From: Candidatus Binatia bacterium
GTDB lineage: Bacteria > Desulfobacterota > Binatia > HRBIN30
DNA: 64,000 nt
NCBI GenBank assembly: GCA_023150935.1
Contig: JAKLJW010000013.1
Coordinates: 43,768 to 107,767, forward strand
Direction: 5' to 3'
Part shown: positions 11,413-19,391 of the stretch, piece by piece
How the letters are laid out: each line of letters opens with the position of its first letter
Numbering within the stretch: the first letter of the stretch is position 1
Notes under the pieces: generated by a model
What the model was told of the DNA's origin: nothing
The model's database searches: none
The model's input: only the letters and a program-made list of their open reading frames with translations
Position numbers and translations under genes: made by a program

Positions 11413-12507
11413 TCAGGCGCCGACGGCCTTCTTGAGCGCGGCGCTCTTCGTGGCGATCCGTTCCATCAGGTCGTTCCACGACTTCACGAACGCGTCGGCC
11501 CCCTCGCGCTGCAACTGCGCGGCGAGGGCGTGCGGGTCGATCCCCGCACGCACGAAGCCCGCCAGGACGGCCTCGGCGTTGCCGCCGTCGACCGGCAGCG
11601 ACTCGCCCACCGCGCCGTGGTCGACGAAGGCGTGCAGTGTCTGCTCGGGCATCGTATTGACGGTGTTGGGCGCCGAAAGATTCTCCACGTACAGGATGTC
11701 CGACGCCTTCGGATCCTTGGTGCCCGTGCTGGCGAACAGCAGGCGCTGCGGGCGCGCGCCGGCATTGGCGAGCCGCTGAAAGCGCGACGACGACAGCACG
11801 GAGCGGTAAGCGGCGTACGCGGTCGTGGCAATCGCGATCCCCAGTCGGTCCCTGAGCGCGACCGGCACTTTGTCGGACACCGCCTTGTCCCAGCGGCTGA
11901 CGAACAGCGATGCCACCGAGGCCACGTTCAAGGGCAGGCCCGCCGCAAGGCGGCGCTCGAGACCGCGCAGATAGGCATCGGCCGCCGCCAGGTAGTGCGA
12001 CCGGGAAAACAGCAGCGTCACGTTGACCGGCACGCCGGCGAAGATGGTCTCCTCGATCGCCGGCAGCCCCTCGGGCGTACCGGGTATCTTGATGAAGAGA
12101 TTCGGGCGCGCCGCCCGGGCGTGCAGATCGCGCGCCGCCTTAATGGTGGTCGCCGTGTCGTACGCGAGTACCGGCGACACTTCGAGCGAGACGAAGCCGT
12201 CCACGCCGCTCGTCCGGTCGAACACCGGGCGGAACAAGTCCGCCGCCTGAGTCAGATCTTCCAGGGCCAGCTCGAAGAAGAGCGCCTCGCCGGCCAGCCC
12301 CTTTTCGGTCTTGGTCCGGATCGCGGCGTCATAATCGTCACTGCCCTTGATGGCGAGATCGAAAATCGTCGGATTGGATGTGAGGCCGGTGACGCTGTAC
12401 TCGTCGATGTAGCGTTTCAGCGTCCCGCCGGTCAGCAAGCCGCGAGTAATGTTGTCGAGCCACAGGCTCTGACCGCTGTCGTGCAGGGCGCGCGTGTGTG
12501 CGTTCAT
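11413..12507 (-). CDS. tal: Transaldolase
   Basis: Transaldolase of the pentose phosphate pathway, transferring dihydroxyacetone units through a Schiff base. The 364-residue product has GLTSNPTIFDLAI near the N-terminus, the active-site strand LFIKIPGTPEGLPA with the Schiff-base Lys, and GVPVNVTLLFS. The start at 12507 is supported by AGGAGG 5 nt upstream; the frame continues 26 codons beyond it without family resemblance. It converges on the radical SAM gene with only 32 bp between stop codons. Confidence 0.93.
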   Translation of the reverse strand: MNAHTRALHDSGQSLWLDNITRGLLTGGTLKRYIDEYSVTGLTSNPTIFDLAIKGSDDYDAAIRTKTEKGLAGEALFFELALEDLTQAADLFRPVFDRTSGVDGFVSLEVSPVLAYDTATTIKAARDLHARAARPNLFIKIPGTPEGLPAIEETIFAGVPVNVTLLFSRSHYLAAADAYLRGLERRLAAGLPLNVASVASLFVSRWDKAVSDKVPVALRDRLGIAIATTAYAAYRSVLSSSRFQRLANAGARPQRLLFASTGTKDPKASDILYVENLSAPNTVNTMPEQTLHAFVDHGAVGESLPVDGGNAEAVLAGFVRAGIDPHALAAQLQREGADAFVKSWNDLMERIATKSAALKKAVGA

Positions 12508-12781
12508 GCTACCTCCTCGCCTGGGGCCCGCGGGCGTTGCCTCCCCGGGTCGCTCCTCGCCGTCACAGATCGCTTTCTCTGCCATCCTATACGGGCCGAC
12601 CCACCCCTCTCAAGTCGCGTTTGCCGCGCGCTCTTCGAGCGGACGATGCTTCCTTCCTCCTTTCGCGCCTGCAGTTTCGACTACCGGATTGCATCCGGCC
12701 CCGCGTGCGCCGGGATCGGCAACTCAGCGCGGCCTTCGCCCGTAAACCCTGGCCTGACCACCCATGCCTTCGTGAGGGCGA

Positions 12782-12827
12782 GGCTCCCGCCGAGCCACCC
12801 AAAGGGCTCCCGCCGAGCCACCCAAAG
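12782..12827. repeat. 23-bp tandem duplication
   Basis: A 23-bp unit beginning GGCTCCCGCCGAGCC and ending CACCCAAAG occurs twice back to back (12782-12804, 12805-12827). The GCTCCCGCCGAGCC part is the same as one arm of the hairpin elements at 59776-59843 and 63786-63851. Confidence 0.85.
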
Positions 12828-12838
12828 CGAACAACCAG

Positions 12839-12954
12839 CCCGTTCGCCCCGAGTAGGAGCCCTTCCCCTGGGCTCCGTATCGAGGGGCGCGCCCCTGCCG
12901 AGCCTGTCCCTCGATACGCCGCCTGAGAAGACGGCTGCTACTCGGGACGAACGG
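12839..12954. repeat. Nested inverted repeat, dispersed element B copy 1
   Basis: The outer arms CCGTTCGCCCCGAGTAG (from 12840) and CTACTCGGGACGAACGG (12938-12954) match with one mismatch. The inner arms CGTATCGAGGG (12876-12886) and CCCTCGATACG (12908-12918) match perfectly. The first 20 bp (12839-12858) recur exactly at 63937-63956. Confidence 0.85.
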
Positions 12955-12981
12955 CGGGGCACAGCCGCTCCATGGCCTGAG

Positions 12982-13026
12982 GATTTCGTCGCACCGTGCG
13001 CGCGGAAACTCGGAAATCGTAGAACA
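12982..13026 (-). repeat. Dispersed element A core, copy 1 (reverse orientation)
   Basis: Read on the minus strand this starts CTGTTCTACGATTTCCGAG and ends GTGCGACGAAATC. It aligns over about 40 bp with 43151-43194, 59733-59775 and the reverse of 63852-63900. Confidence 0.75.
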
Positions 13027-13042
13027 GGGCGCTGGGACCCGC

Positions 13043-13594
13043 TCACACTTCGCGCCGTTCCAGCAACGCCAATGCCCGCTCGTAGGCCGCGGAAAACGCA
13101 TCCTCCTGGGTTCTCCCCGCCACCGGCGCAGGCACCCGGGCGAGCAGGAAGTACACGCTTTGCACGAGCAGAAAGCTCCACAGACTCAGCGCCCATCCGG
13201 CTGGCGTGCCCGGTCCCACCGAGCGCGCAAAGAGCAGGCCGCCGCCCACCAGGGCGGCCTCGACGAGTAAGGCACGGGTGCGCCGAGCCCCGAAGATCGC
13301 CCCGCTGCGCACCACCGCGAGCACGACGGCCAGAATCACGGCAATGTCGCCGACCGAACGCAAGCACGCCGTTGCGATCAGGCCGATCGCCAGCGTCGCC
13401 GCGCACACAGCCTGGCGCCGCGTGTCTCCGCTTACCAGGCCGCGCAGATACACGGCCGCCACGGCGACCAGGTACAAACCCAAACCCGTGTGCGCACCGG
13501 GCCACGGCGTCAGCGCCAGCACCGCCGGCACCAGGCCGGCGGCGGCCACGGCGGCAAACACGAGGGTCCCAGCGAACGTGTTCCAGCGCATCAT
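13043..13594 (-). CDS. Multi-pass membrane protein, third gene of VWA/PspA operon
   Basis: A 183-residue hydrophobic protein of unknown family with about four or five membrane segments (roughly residues 5-25, 30-50, 62-100, 105-145), ending in a soluble helix with AAYERALALLERREV. Its ATG (13594) overlaps the stop of the preceding PspA-like gene as ATGA, so translation is probably coupled. Association with a VWA protein and a PspA-like protein suggests an envelope-stress or membrane-maintenance role; that is inference from context. Confidence 0.65.
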   Translation of the reverse strand: MMRWNTFAGTLVFAAVAAAGLVPAVLALTPWPGAHTGLGLYLVAVAAVYLRGLVSGDTRRQAVCAATLAIGLIATACLRSVGDIAVILAVVLAVVRSGAIFGARRTRALLVEAALVGGGLLFARSVGPGTPAGWALSLWSFLLVQSVYFLLARVPAPVAGRTQEDAFSAAYERALALLERREV

Positions 13595-14127
13595 TGCCCC
13601 CCCGGCGCGGCGCGGCGCCGCCGCAAGAGCTCGAGCTCCACCTCTTCCTCGGCCGCCACCGCCCCGACCGCCCACGGCGCCGGCGCCTCGACGCCCTGAC
13701 TCAGCTCGACGCGCACCCGTGTCCGCAGCGCCTCGAACTGGGACTGCTGCCGCTCCACCCGCTCCGCCAGCGCCTGCACCTCCGAGGCCCGGGTCGCCAA
13801 CTGCGCGCGCAACGCCTCGACCTCCTTCCGCCGCGGAAGCAACTGTCGGATGGCGAAGCGCGCCAGCTCTTCTTTGTCCCCGGCCAGGGCAAGGGTGACA
13901 TCTTCGTCGAGCGCGACGCATTCCGCCTCCCGCTGGCGCAGCGCGTCGCGCAGCCGCCTCTCCTCTTCGCGTAACGCCTCCAACCGCGCCCGCTTGCGGC
14001 CGAGGTCGATCTCCGCCTCCCGCACGTACTGCTTGAGCAGCAGCGAGCGCTCCTCCAACGACTCGACGAGGCCGTGCGCGTCGGCGCGGACCAGCGTAGC
14101 AACTCGTTCCAGCAATCGGATGTTCAT
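13591..14127 (-). CDS. PspA/IM30-like coiled-coil protein
   Basis: A 178-residue, almost wholly helical protein resembling the PspA/IM30 (Vipp1) family, peripheral membrane proteins that stabilise damaged membranes. It starts MNIRLLERVATLVRADAHGLVE, like the amphipathic helix and linker of PspA, then has long heptad-like coiled coil (residues 25-140) including LAGDKEELARFAIRQ, which matches the family pattern. The tail after residue 145 is Glu/Ala-rich and atypical. GGAGG lies 6 nt before the ATG at 14127. It is 25 bp downstream of the VWA gene and overlaps the next gene by 4 bp. Confidence 0.75.
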   Translation of the reverse strand: MNIRLLERVATLVRADAHGLVESLEERSLLLKQYVREAEIDLGRKRARLEALREEERRLRDALRQREAECVALDEDVTLALAGDKEELARFAIRQLLPRRKEVEALRAQLATRASEVQALAERVERQQSQFEALRTRVRVELSQGVEAPAPWAVGAVAAEEEVELELLRRRRAAPGGQ

Positions 14128-14152
14128 GGTCGCCTCCTTCACTCGCTCACGG

Positions 14153-15604
14153 TCAACGCTTGGCCCCGGCCCGACGCTCATCGTGGGCGCCGGCGCTTAG
14201 TTCCTTGCTGATTTCGTTCCGCACCCTGGCCCGATCGGGTCCCGCAAAACCGCGCGTAACGTGCTGCTCGAGCGCCGGCAGACTGTCCAGCGTCGCTTGC
14301 ACGGGAGGGGCCTGCACGCGCGCATTCATTTCGCCGACGAGCCGCCGGTACCGCGAGATCGCGCCAAGGGCGTCGTCCCGCTCGCCCGCTTTGACCGCGC
14401 GGGCCACCTCGTCTTTCATCCGGTTGTATCCGTCGACGACGACACCCTGCGCCCACGCCGACACGTCGAGGCGACGCAGCATTTCCGCCTCGTCGCTAAC
14501 GCGCGCAACGCGGAACTCGCCGGCCAGCGGCAGCGCGGTACGCACACCGCCCGCCGTGTAGGCGACGCTGACCCGCCCCACTTCGTCCTCCCCCACCGAC
14601 GCGTTGGGCACCGCAAAGGTGAGCCACACCGAACGCCGTTGCCCGTCGAACAGCGAGCCCGGCCGAAAGCTCACCGTGTCGCCGCGGCGTTCCAACGGAT
14701 ACCCGGCCGCGTCGACCACCCGTACCCCCGCCCCCGGCTCGATCGTCACTTCCAGTCCGGATGCCACCGTTGCCCGCGCACCGTCGAGCTCCCCGGCGAA
14801 CACCGACTCCAGATCCGATGCGTGCCGCAGGTAGTAGTAGTTACCGGTTCCGGCATCGGCGAGCGCGGTCATCAGGTACTCGTTGAAGTCGCCGCCAACG
14901 CCGACCGTCGTGAGCATGTACTCCGCGCGCGCCGCTCGCCGGCCGCGCTCGACCAAACCGTCATGACTCGTGTCGCCCTCGTTGGCGAGTCCGTCGGAGA
15001 TCAGGATCACACGCGGCATGCGCCCGCTGCGGCGCGCCGTCTCCACCATACCCTGCCCCAGATCCAGTCCCGCCGCGATGTTCGTACCCCCTCCGGCCCC
15101 AATACCGTCCACCGTCGCCCGCCAGCCCGCCCCGGCACCGTCTCCGATCCCCGCGAGCGGGATGGCCACCCACGCGGCATTCGAATAGGCCACCAACCCG
15201 AACCGGTCCTGCGGCTGGAGCCGTCCAATCAGTTCCTGCACGGCCGCCTTTGCATAGTCGAGCTTTGCGCCGGCCATCGAGCCGGACCGATCGAGGATGA
15301 CGACCAGGTCGGTCGGCACGCGCACCGCCGGGCTTCCGTCCGGCGCCCTTCCACCCAACACCAACTCCATGCGCACTATCGGATCGCCGCCGATGCGCAC
15401 GGCGGTCCGATCCAGCCTGCCGGCAACCGATAAAGGCCCACCGTTCCCCGCCGCAATCGCCGCCCCCGACTTCCCGCCGCCATCCGGCGCCGCCCATAGG
15501 GTTTCGCGCGCCACCGCCCCGCTGACCACTGTCGCCGCCAGCAGTCCGCCGACCGCCAACCATCGCGCACGTCCCGGCATCGATCGTTCCCACTGTTCTT
15601 TCAT
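14153..15604 (-). CDS. VWA-domain (von Willebrand factor A) membrane-anchored protein
   Basis: A 483-residue exported protein. One hydrophobic segment (residues 14-32) acts as signal or anchor, and the VWA domain begins near residue 95 with an intact MIDAS motif DRSGSM (Asp105, Ser107, Ser109), followed by GGGTNIAAGL (MIDAS Thr) and LISDGLANEGD. The overall layout resembles bacterial Ca-activated-channel/YfbK-like VWA proteins. AAGGAG precedes the ATG at 15604. It heads a three-gene operon with the PspA-like and membrane proteins and is divergent from a two-component system, which may control it. Confidence 0.85.
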   Translation of the reverse strand: MKEQWERSMPGRARWLAVGGLLAATVVSGAVARETLWAAPDGGGKSGAAIAAGNGGPLSVAGRLDRTAVRIGGDPIVRMELVLGGRAPDGSPAVRVPTDLVVILDRSGSMAGAKLDYAKAAVQELIGRLQPQDRFGLVAYSNAAWVAIPLAGIGDGAGAGWRATVDGIGAGGGTNIAAGLDLGQGMVETARRSGRMPRVILISDGLANEGDTSHDGLVERGRRAARAEYMLTTVGVGGDFNEYLMTALADAGTGNYYYLRHASDLESVFAGELDGARATVASGLEVTIEPGAGVRVVDAAGYPLERRGDTVSFRPGSLFDGQRRSVWLTFAVPNASVGEDEVGRVSVAYTAGGVRTALPLAGEFRVARVSDEAEMLRRLDVSAWAQGVVVDGYNRMKDEVARAVKAGERDDALGAISRYRRLVGEMNARVQAPPVQATLDSLPALEQHVTRGFAGPDRARVRNEISKELSAGAHDERRAGAKR

Positions 15605-15636
15605 CTCCGTCTCCTTTCGCGAGCGAACCGTGTAAT

Positions 15637-15657
15637 TCGTCATGCTCAGTATGACGA
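15637..15657. promoter_or_regulatory. Inverted repeat in the divergent promoter region
   Basis: TCGTCAT (15637-15643) and ATGACGA (15651-15657) form a perfect 7-bp inverted repeat with a 7-bp spacer, between the divergent VWA operon and the response regulator gene. It is a candidate operator; the protein that binds it is unknown. Confidence 0.45.
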
Positions 15658-15685
15658 CGGAAAGCGCGGAAAGTCACCGCGGGTT

Positions 15686-15706
15686 CGGTAAAAGGACGGT
15701 AAAAGG
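15686..15706. promoter_or_regulatory. Two 10-bp direct repeats, 11-bp period: candidate OmpR-type binding site
   Basis: CGGTAAAAGG occurs at 15686-15695 and again at 15697-15706. The 11-bp repeat period places both copies on the same DNA face, the arrangement bound by tandem dimers of OmpR/PhoB-family regulators. The next gene downstream encodes such a regulator, so autoregulation and control of the divergent VWA operon are plausible. Confidence 0.6.
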
Positions 15707-15764
15707 CCGGCTCGGGAATCTACACGCGGTTCAGATTTGCACCGAAAGGCCGTACACTGTCGTC

Positions 15765-16457
15765 GTGGAAGGGAAGCTGCCGATTCTGGTCGTCGAAGAC
15801 GAACCCGCGATCCGCGCCGGGCTGTGCGACGTGCTCGCCTACCACGGCTACTCGCCGCTCGGCGTGGAGTCCGGCGAGGAGGGTTTGCGGGGCGCGGCGG
15901 CCGACGACTACGCCCTGGTCATCCTCGACATCATGCTGCCCGGCATGAGCGGGTTAGATGTGTGCCGGGAACTGCGGAACCGAAATCCCGAGCAGGCCAT
16001 CCTCGTGCTCACCGCGCGCGGGTCCGAGGAGGACGTCCTCGAGGGCTTCCGTTGCGGCGCCGACGACTACGTCACCAAGCCGTTCTCGGTTTCCGAGCTG
16101 GTGGCGCGCGTCGGGGCATTGCTGCGGCGCAGCGGCCGCCTCGATCCAGCCGCGACGTTGCCGTTCCAGTTCGGCCCGTGGTCGATCGACACCGCGGCGC
16201 GCTTGGCCGCCAACGGCCGCACGACCGTACCGCTTTCGCGCCGCGAACTGGACATGCTCAGGCTGTTCGCGCGCGAGCGCGGCCGGATTGTCAGCCGCCG
16301 CACATTGCTCAAGGACGTCTGGGGCATGCGGCACGTCGAGCACATTCACACGCGCACCGTCGACATGCACATCGTCAAGTTGCGCCGCAAGCTCGGGATG
16401 ACCGACGGGGCCCCGCTCGAAACCATCCGCGGCGAGGGATACCGTTTCCTCGGGTGA
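15765..16457 (+). CDS. OmpR-family response regulator
   Basis: Two-component response regulator. The receiver domain has the acidic pair in VVEDEP, phosphoacceptor Asp55 (VILDIMLPG), Thr83 and Lys105 (YVTKPF). The C-terminal winged helix (about residues 130-230) has LSRRELDML, the HTRTVDMHIVKLRRKLG recognition helix and TIRGEGYRF. The start is not firmly fixed: GTG at 15765 gives a normal N-terminus but has no close Shine-Dalgarno, and the frame is open back to 15642. The histidine kinase starts 3 bp after its stop, so the pair is one operon. Confidence 0.9.
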   Translation: MEGKLPILVVEDEPAIRAGLCDVLAYHGYSPLGVESGEEGLRGAAADDYALVILDIMLPGMSGLDVCRELRNRNPEQAILVLTARGSEEDVLEGFRCGADDYVTKPFSVSELVARVGALLRRSGRLDPAATLPFQFGPWSIDTAARLAANGRTTVPLSRRELDMLRLFARERGRIVSRRTLLKDVWGMRHVEHIHTRTVDMHIVKLRRKLGMTDGAPLETIRGEGYRFLG

Positions 16458-16460
16458 CCC

Positions 16461-18377
16461 GTGCGACGCTTCCGCATCCTTTTCGCGCTCGGTTCGCTGG
16501 TCTTGCTCGTGCCGATCGCCCTGCTGGTACACCGGGCCCTCGACAGCGCCGCGGTCGAGCGGCGCATGCGGCATCAGGTCGTGGCCGAGCGGCTTTTCGA
16601 CGAAATGGAACGTGCCCTGACCGTTTTCGTGCTGCGCGAGGAAGAACGCCCCTTCGACCAATACCGCTTCGCGCCCCCGCGCCCGGACCGCCCCGATGCA
16701 CCCGAGCGCTCGCCTCTCGCTTACGGACCCGAGTGGCCTTTCGTCATCGGCCATTTCCAGATCGATCCGGACGGCACCGTGCATACCCCGCACGAGCCAC
16801 GCGCCGGCGAGTTGCCGGCCGGCGCGTCGAGCTACCGGCCGTCGGAAGAGATGCAGGAGGCCATCCGCCGGATTCGCGCCGCCGTCGCGGCCGACCCGGG
16901 CACCGATGACAGGGACAGGGCTCAACCAGAGACCCCGCCCGGGCAACAGCCCGGATCCACCCGGCAACTGCGCCCCAGGACGACCGGCCGACTCGCCGAG
17001 GCTAACGAAGCGGAGTCGCCGGCCAAGCAAGCGGCACCGTCGGTCTACGATGCGCTGCGCGCACTGAACACCGGCGTCGAACAGCGGGCTCCGCGGGCGG
17101 CCGTCGCCGTACCGAGGGCCCGCGGTCTATCGGCGCCGGTCGAGGTCGGCGGTGGCCCGCCCCCGGACGCCGCTGGAAAGGCCGAGTTCGGGGCCGCTGC
17201 GGGCGCCCGATCGCCGGCACCGGCACGGAGCGAACCGCCGACCAGGGCGGACGAGTTCGACCGTACACCACTGGTGGGCCGGCGCCTCGACGCACGCCGC
17301 TTGCTGCTCTACCGAACCGTCGTCAGCGAGCAGCGCGGCTACCGGCAGGGTTTGCTAGTCGACGTGGATCGACTCGGCGAGTGGCTGCGCGAGCAGTCGC
17401 TCGGCGCGACCGATCTGGCGCCGTCGGCACGGGTGGAGTTCGCCGCGCCATCGGCGCCGGCCCCGAACGCCGACCGGGCCTTCACTTACGTCCATCGCTT
17501 TGCGGAGCCCTTCGACGCCCTCGGCGCGTGGCTTCGCCTGCAGCCGCTGCCGGGGGTCGGCGACGGCACGACCCTCTCGGCACTCGCCGCACTGCTCGTG
17601 GTCGCCACGCTGCTGGGTCTCGCCGCGCTCTATCGCATGGTGACGGTGGTCCTGCGCTACGCGGAGCAACGCAACAGCTTCGTGGCGGCGGTGACCCACG
17701 AGCTGAAGACGCCGCTGACGGCGATCCGCATGTACGGAGAGATGCTGCGCGACGGCATCGTTCCGTCGGCCGCCAAGCGCGACGAGTACCACCGTCACAT
17801 CACCACGGAGTCGGAGCGTCTGACGCGCCTCGTCAACAACGTGCTCGAGTTCGCACGCCTCGAACAGCGGACGCGAACGCTCACGCTGGAACACGGGCCG
17901 CCGGGCCCAGTGGTGCAGAACGTGGCCACGATGCTGCGCCCGCACGTCGAAGGCGCCGGGTTCGTCCTGAGCATCGACGTCGCCCCCGATCTGCCGCCCA
18001 TCGACTACGACCGCGACGCGCTCACGCAGGTGCTCTTCAATCTCGTCGATAACGCGGTGAAGTATGCGGCGAGCGGCAGTGGCCGCGAAATCACGTTACG
18101 CGCCTGGCACGACGGTACGCAGGTGCGACTCGCCGTCCGCGACCGCGGTCCCGGTGTCGCCCCCGGACATATGCGACGCATCTTTCAGCCGTTCTACCGC
18201 GCCGATACCGAGGCAACCCGCCGCAGCAAGGGCACGGGTCTCGGGTTGGCGCTCGTGCGCGGCCTTGTCGAACGCATGGGCGCGCGAGTGACGGGGGAAA
18301 ACATGCCGGACGGCGGCTTCGCCGTCACCATCGCGTTTGCTCCGGCACCGACACAAGCTTCACCGCCGGCACGGTAG
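16461..18377 (+). CDS. Sensor histidine kinase with large sensor region
   Basis: Membrane sensor kinase paired with the preceding regulator. Layout: TM1 (residues 5-24), a long periplasmic region to about 368, TM2 (370-393), HisKA with phosphoacceptor His413 (THELKTPLTAIR), and HATPase with N box (NLVDNAVKYA), G1 (RDRGPGVAP) and G2 (KGTGLGLALV). The middle of the periplasmic region (about 145-270) is Pro/Ala/Arg-rich and probably disordered, which is unusual. GTG start at 16461 follows the regulator by 3 bp. The signal sensed is unknown; context suggests envelope state. Confidence 0.92.
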   Translation: MRRFRILFALGSLVLLVPIALLVHRALDSAAVERRMRHQVVAERLFDEMERALTVFVLREEERPFDQYRFAPPRPDRPDAPERSPLAYGPEWPFVIGHFQIDPDGTVHTPHEPRAGELPAGASSYRPSEEMQEAIRRIRAAVAADPGTDDRDRAQPETPPGQQPGSTRQLRPRTTGRLAEANEAESPAKQAAPSVYDALRALNTGVEQRAPRAAVAVPRARGLSAPVEVGGGPPPDAAGKAEFGAAAGARSPAPARSEPPTRADEFDRTPLVGRRLDARRLLLYRTVVSEQRGYRQGLLVDVDRLGEWLREQSLGATDLAPSARVEFAAPSAPAPNADRAFTYVHRFAEPFDALGAWLRLQPLPGVGDGTTLSALAALLVVATLLGLAALYRMVTVVLRYAEQRNSFVAAVTHELKTPLTAIRMYGEMLRDGIVPSAAKRDEYHRHITTESERLTRLVNNVLEFARLEQRTRTLTLEHGPPGPVVQNVATMLRPHVEGAGFVLSIDVAPDLPPIDYDRDALTQVLFNLVDNAVKYAASGSGREITLRAWHDGTQVRLAVRDRGPGVAPGHMRRIFQPFYRADTEATRRSKGTGLGLALVRGLVERMGARVTGENMPDGGFAVTIAFAPAPTQASPPAR

Positions 18378-18441
18378 TCCGCGACCGCGCGCAGAAACGC
18401 GCCAGGCCTCCGAGTCGCCACGAACGACGCCGCATCCCGAT

Positions 18442-18840
18442 TCACTTGTCGGCGCCGCTCAGCAGGAACTTCCCGACGCCCGACACGACGGGCTTCTCCG
18501 GCGACTCCTGCCACGCGACGACATGGACCACCGCAATGCGCCGCCCGAGCTTGAAGATGTTCGCCCGGGCCCGCGTTGTCGCCGGACCCGCCGACCGCAG
18601 GTAGTCGACCGCGAAGTTGATCGGCTTGGGCAACCGTGCGACGCCGCTCTCGTCGATCAGTCGCAGCGTTGCCGTCAGCTCGAGAAACGCGCCCAGCACG
18701 CCGCCGTGGATCGCCGGCAGGCGCGGATTGCCGACCAGGTCCGGCTTGAAGGGCAGCACGCACACGAAGCCGTCTTCGGTGCGATCGATCGTGACGCCGA
18801 GAAAGCCGGCGTACGGTATCGCGGCGAGCACGCGGCTCAC
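18442..18840 (-). CDS. Hotdog-fold thioesterase (PaaI-type), second of a pair
   Basis: A 132-residue hotdog protein of the PaaI/4HBT thioesterase group, expected to hydrolyse an acyl- or aryl-CoA. The central helix segment PAIHGGVLGAFLELTA carries the HGG motif with the catalytic acidic residue a few positions later, followed by INFAVDYLRSA. GTG at 18840 overlaps the stop of the upstream thioesterase gene (GTGA), so the two are translationally coupled and may form a heteromer. It is the last gene of the long leftward operon that begins at 24948. Confidence 0.84.
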   Translation of the reverse strand: MSRVLAAIPYAGFLGVTIDRTEDGFVCVLPFKPDLVGNPRLPAIHGGVLGAFLELTATLRLIDESGVARLPKPINFAVDYLRSAGPATTRARANIFKLGRRIAVVHVVAWQESPEKPVVSGVGKFLLSGADK

Positions 18841-19340
18841 GACTTCTCCCCCTGCACCGGCGCTTCGACCACCCGATCGAACGCACTGCCGAAGGCATGG
18901 GCGCCGAGCATGAACGTGCCCAGGCAGCTCGCGAACGGGTCGCCGACCTCGTGCTCGTACGCCACCACCCGCACGAAGGCCACGCTCCGTGTCGTTCGAT
19001 AACACTCGGCCCGCGCGTAGAGGTCGCAGCCGGGTTTGGCGGCGCGCAAGTAGTCGACTCGCAAGTCGACGGTCGCAATGGCCCGCATGGTTTCGAGCGA
19101 ACAGGCCACGGCAATCCCGCACGCCTGATCGATCAATGTGGTGATGACGCCGCCGAAGATCACCTTGCGCAGCGGATCGCCGACGAGATGCTCCTGGTAA
19201 GGCAGCATCAGGACCGCAAACCGCGGTCCGGTTTCGATCACCTTCATGCCGAGCGCGGCGGCGTGCGGTACGTAGCCGATCATCTCGTCGCGGCCGGGTC
19301 CAAAGATCGACGCAAGCGCGTAGGTCTGGGAGTCGGACAT
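18837..19340 (-). CDS. Hotdog-fold thioesterase (PaaI-type), first of a pair
   Basis: A 167-residue PaaI-like thioesterase. The motif region reads KVIFGGVITTLIDQACG, where Phe replaces the His of HGG, followed by TVDLRVDYLRAAKPG. The missing His suggests this subunit is less active or works with the coupled downstream partner, whose HGG is intact. The ATG at 19340 is used; GTG at 19346 is an alternative and neither has a strong Shine-Dalgarno. It lies 51 bp after the GMC dehydrogenase gene in the same direction. Confidence 0.82.
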   Translation of the reverse strand: MSDSQTYALASIFGPGRDEMIGYVPHAAALGMKVIETGPRFAVLMLPYQEHLVGDPLRKVIFGGVITTLIDQACGIAVACSLETMRAIATVDLRVDYLRAAKPGCDLYARAECYRTTRSVAFVRVVAYEHEVGDPFASCLGTFMLGAHAFGSAFDRVVEAPVQGEKS

Positions 19341-19391
19341 CGCCACGGATTGTACTCGGCGCGCAGTGCCGACCCAAGCCGGGTTACCGGC

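Larger units (their letters stand above)
12508..13042. other. 535-bp intergenic region filled with repeats, no gene
   Basis: No credible coding frame is seen. Short frames here translate to low-complexity Ala/Pro/Ser strings that follow the repeat sequence. The last 260 bp hold three repeat structures described separately (12782-12827, 12839-12954, 12982-13026). The first 270 bp hold the tal 5' region and nothing else that I recognise. Confidence 0.6.

Noticed and set aside
12508..13042. Short Ala/Pro/Ser-rich open frames such as GEAPAEP-type proteins
   Set aside because: They are translations of the dispersed repeat sequences and reappear wherever the repeats do.
10264..13974. Very long open frame (over 1200 codons) on the plus strand across the radical SAM, transaldolase and membrane-protein genes
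   Set aside because: Composition is Arg/Pro/Ala/Gly-rich as expected for a GC-rich shadow frame, it has no family motif, and it overlaps three well-supported genes.
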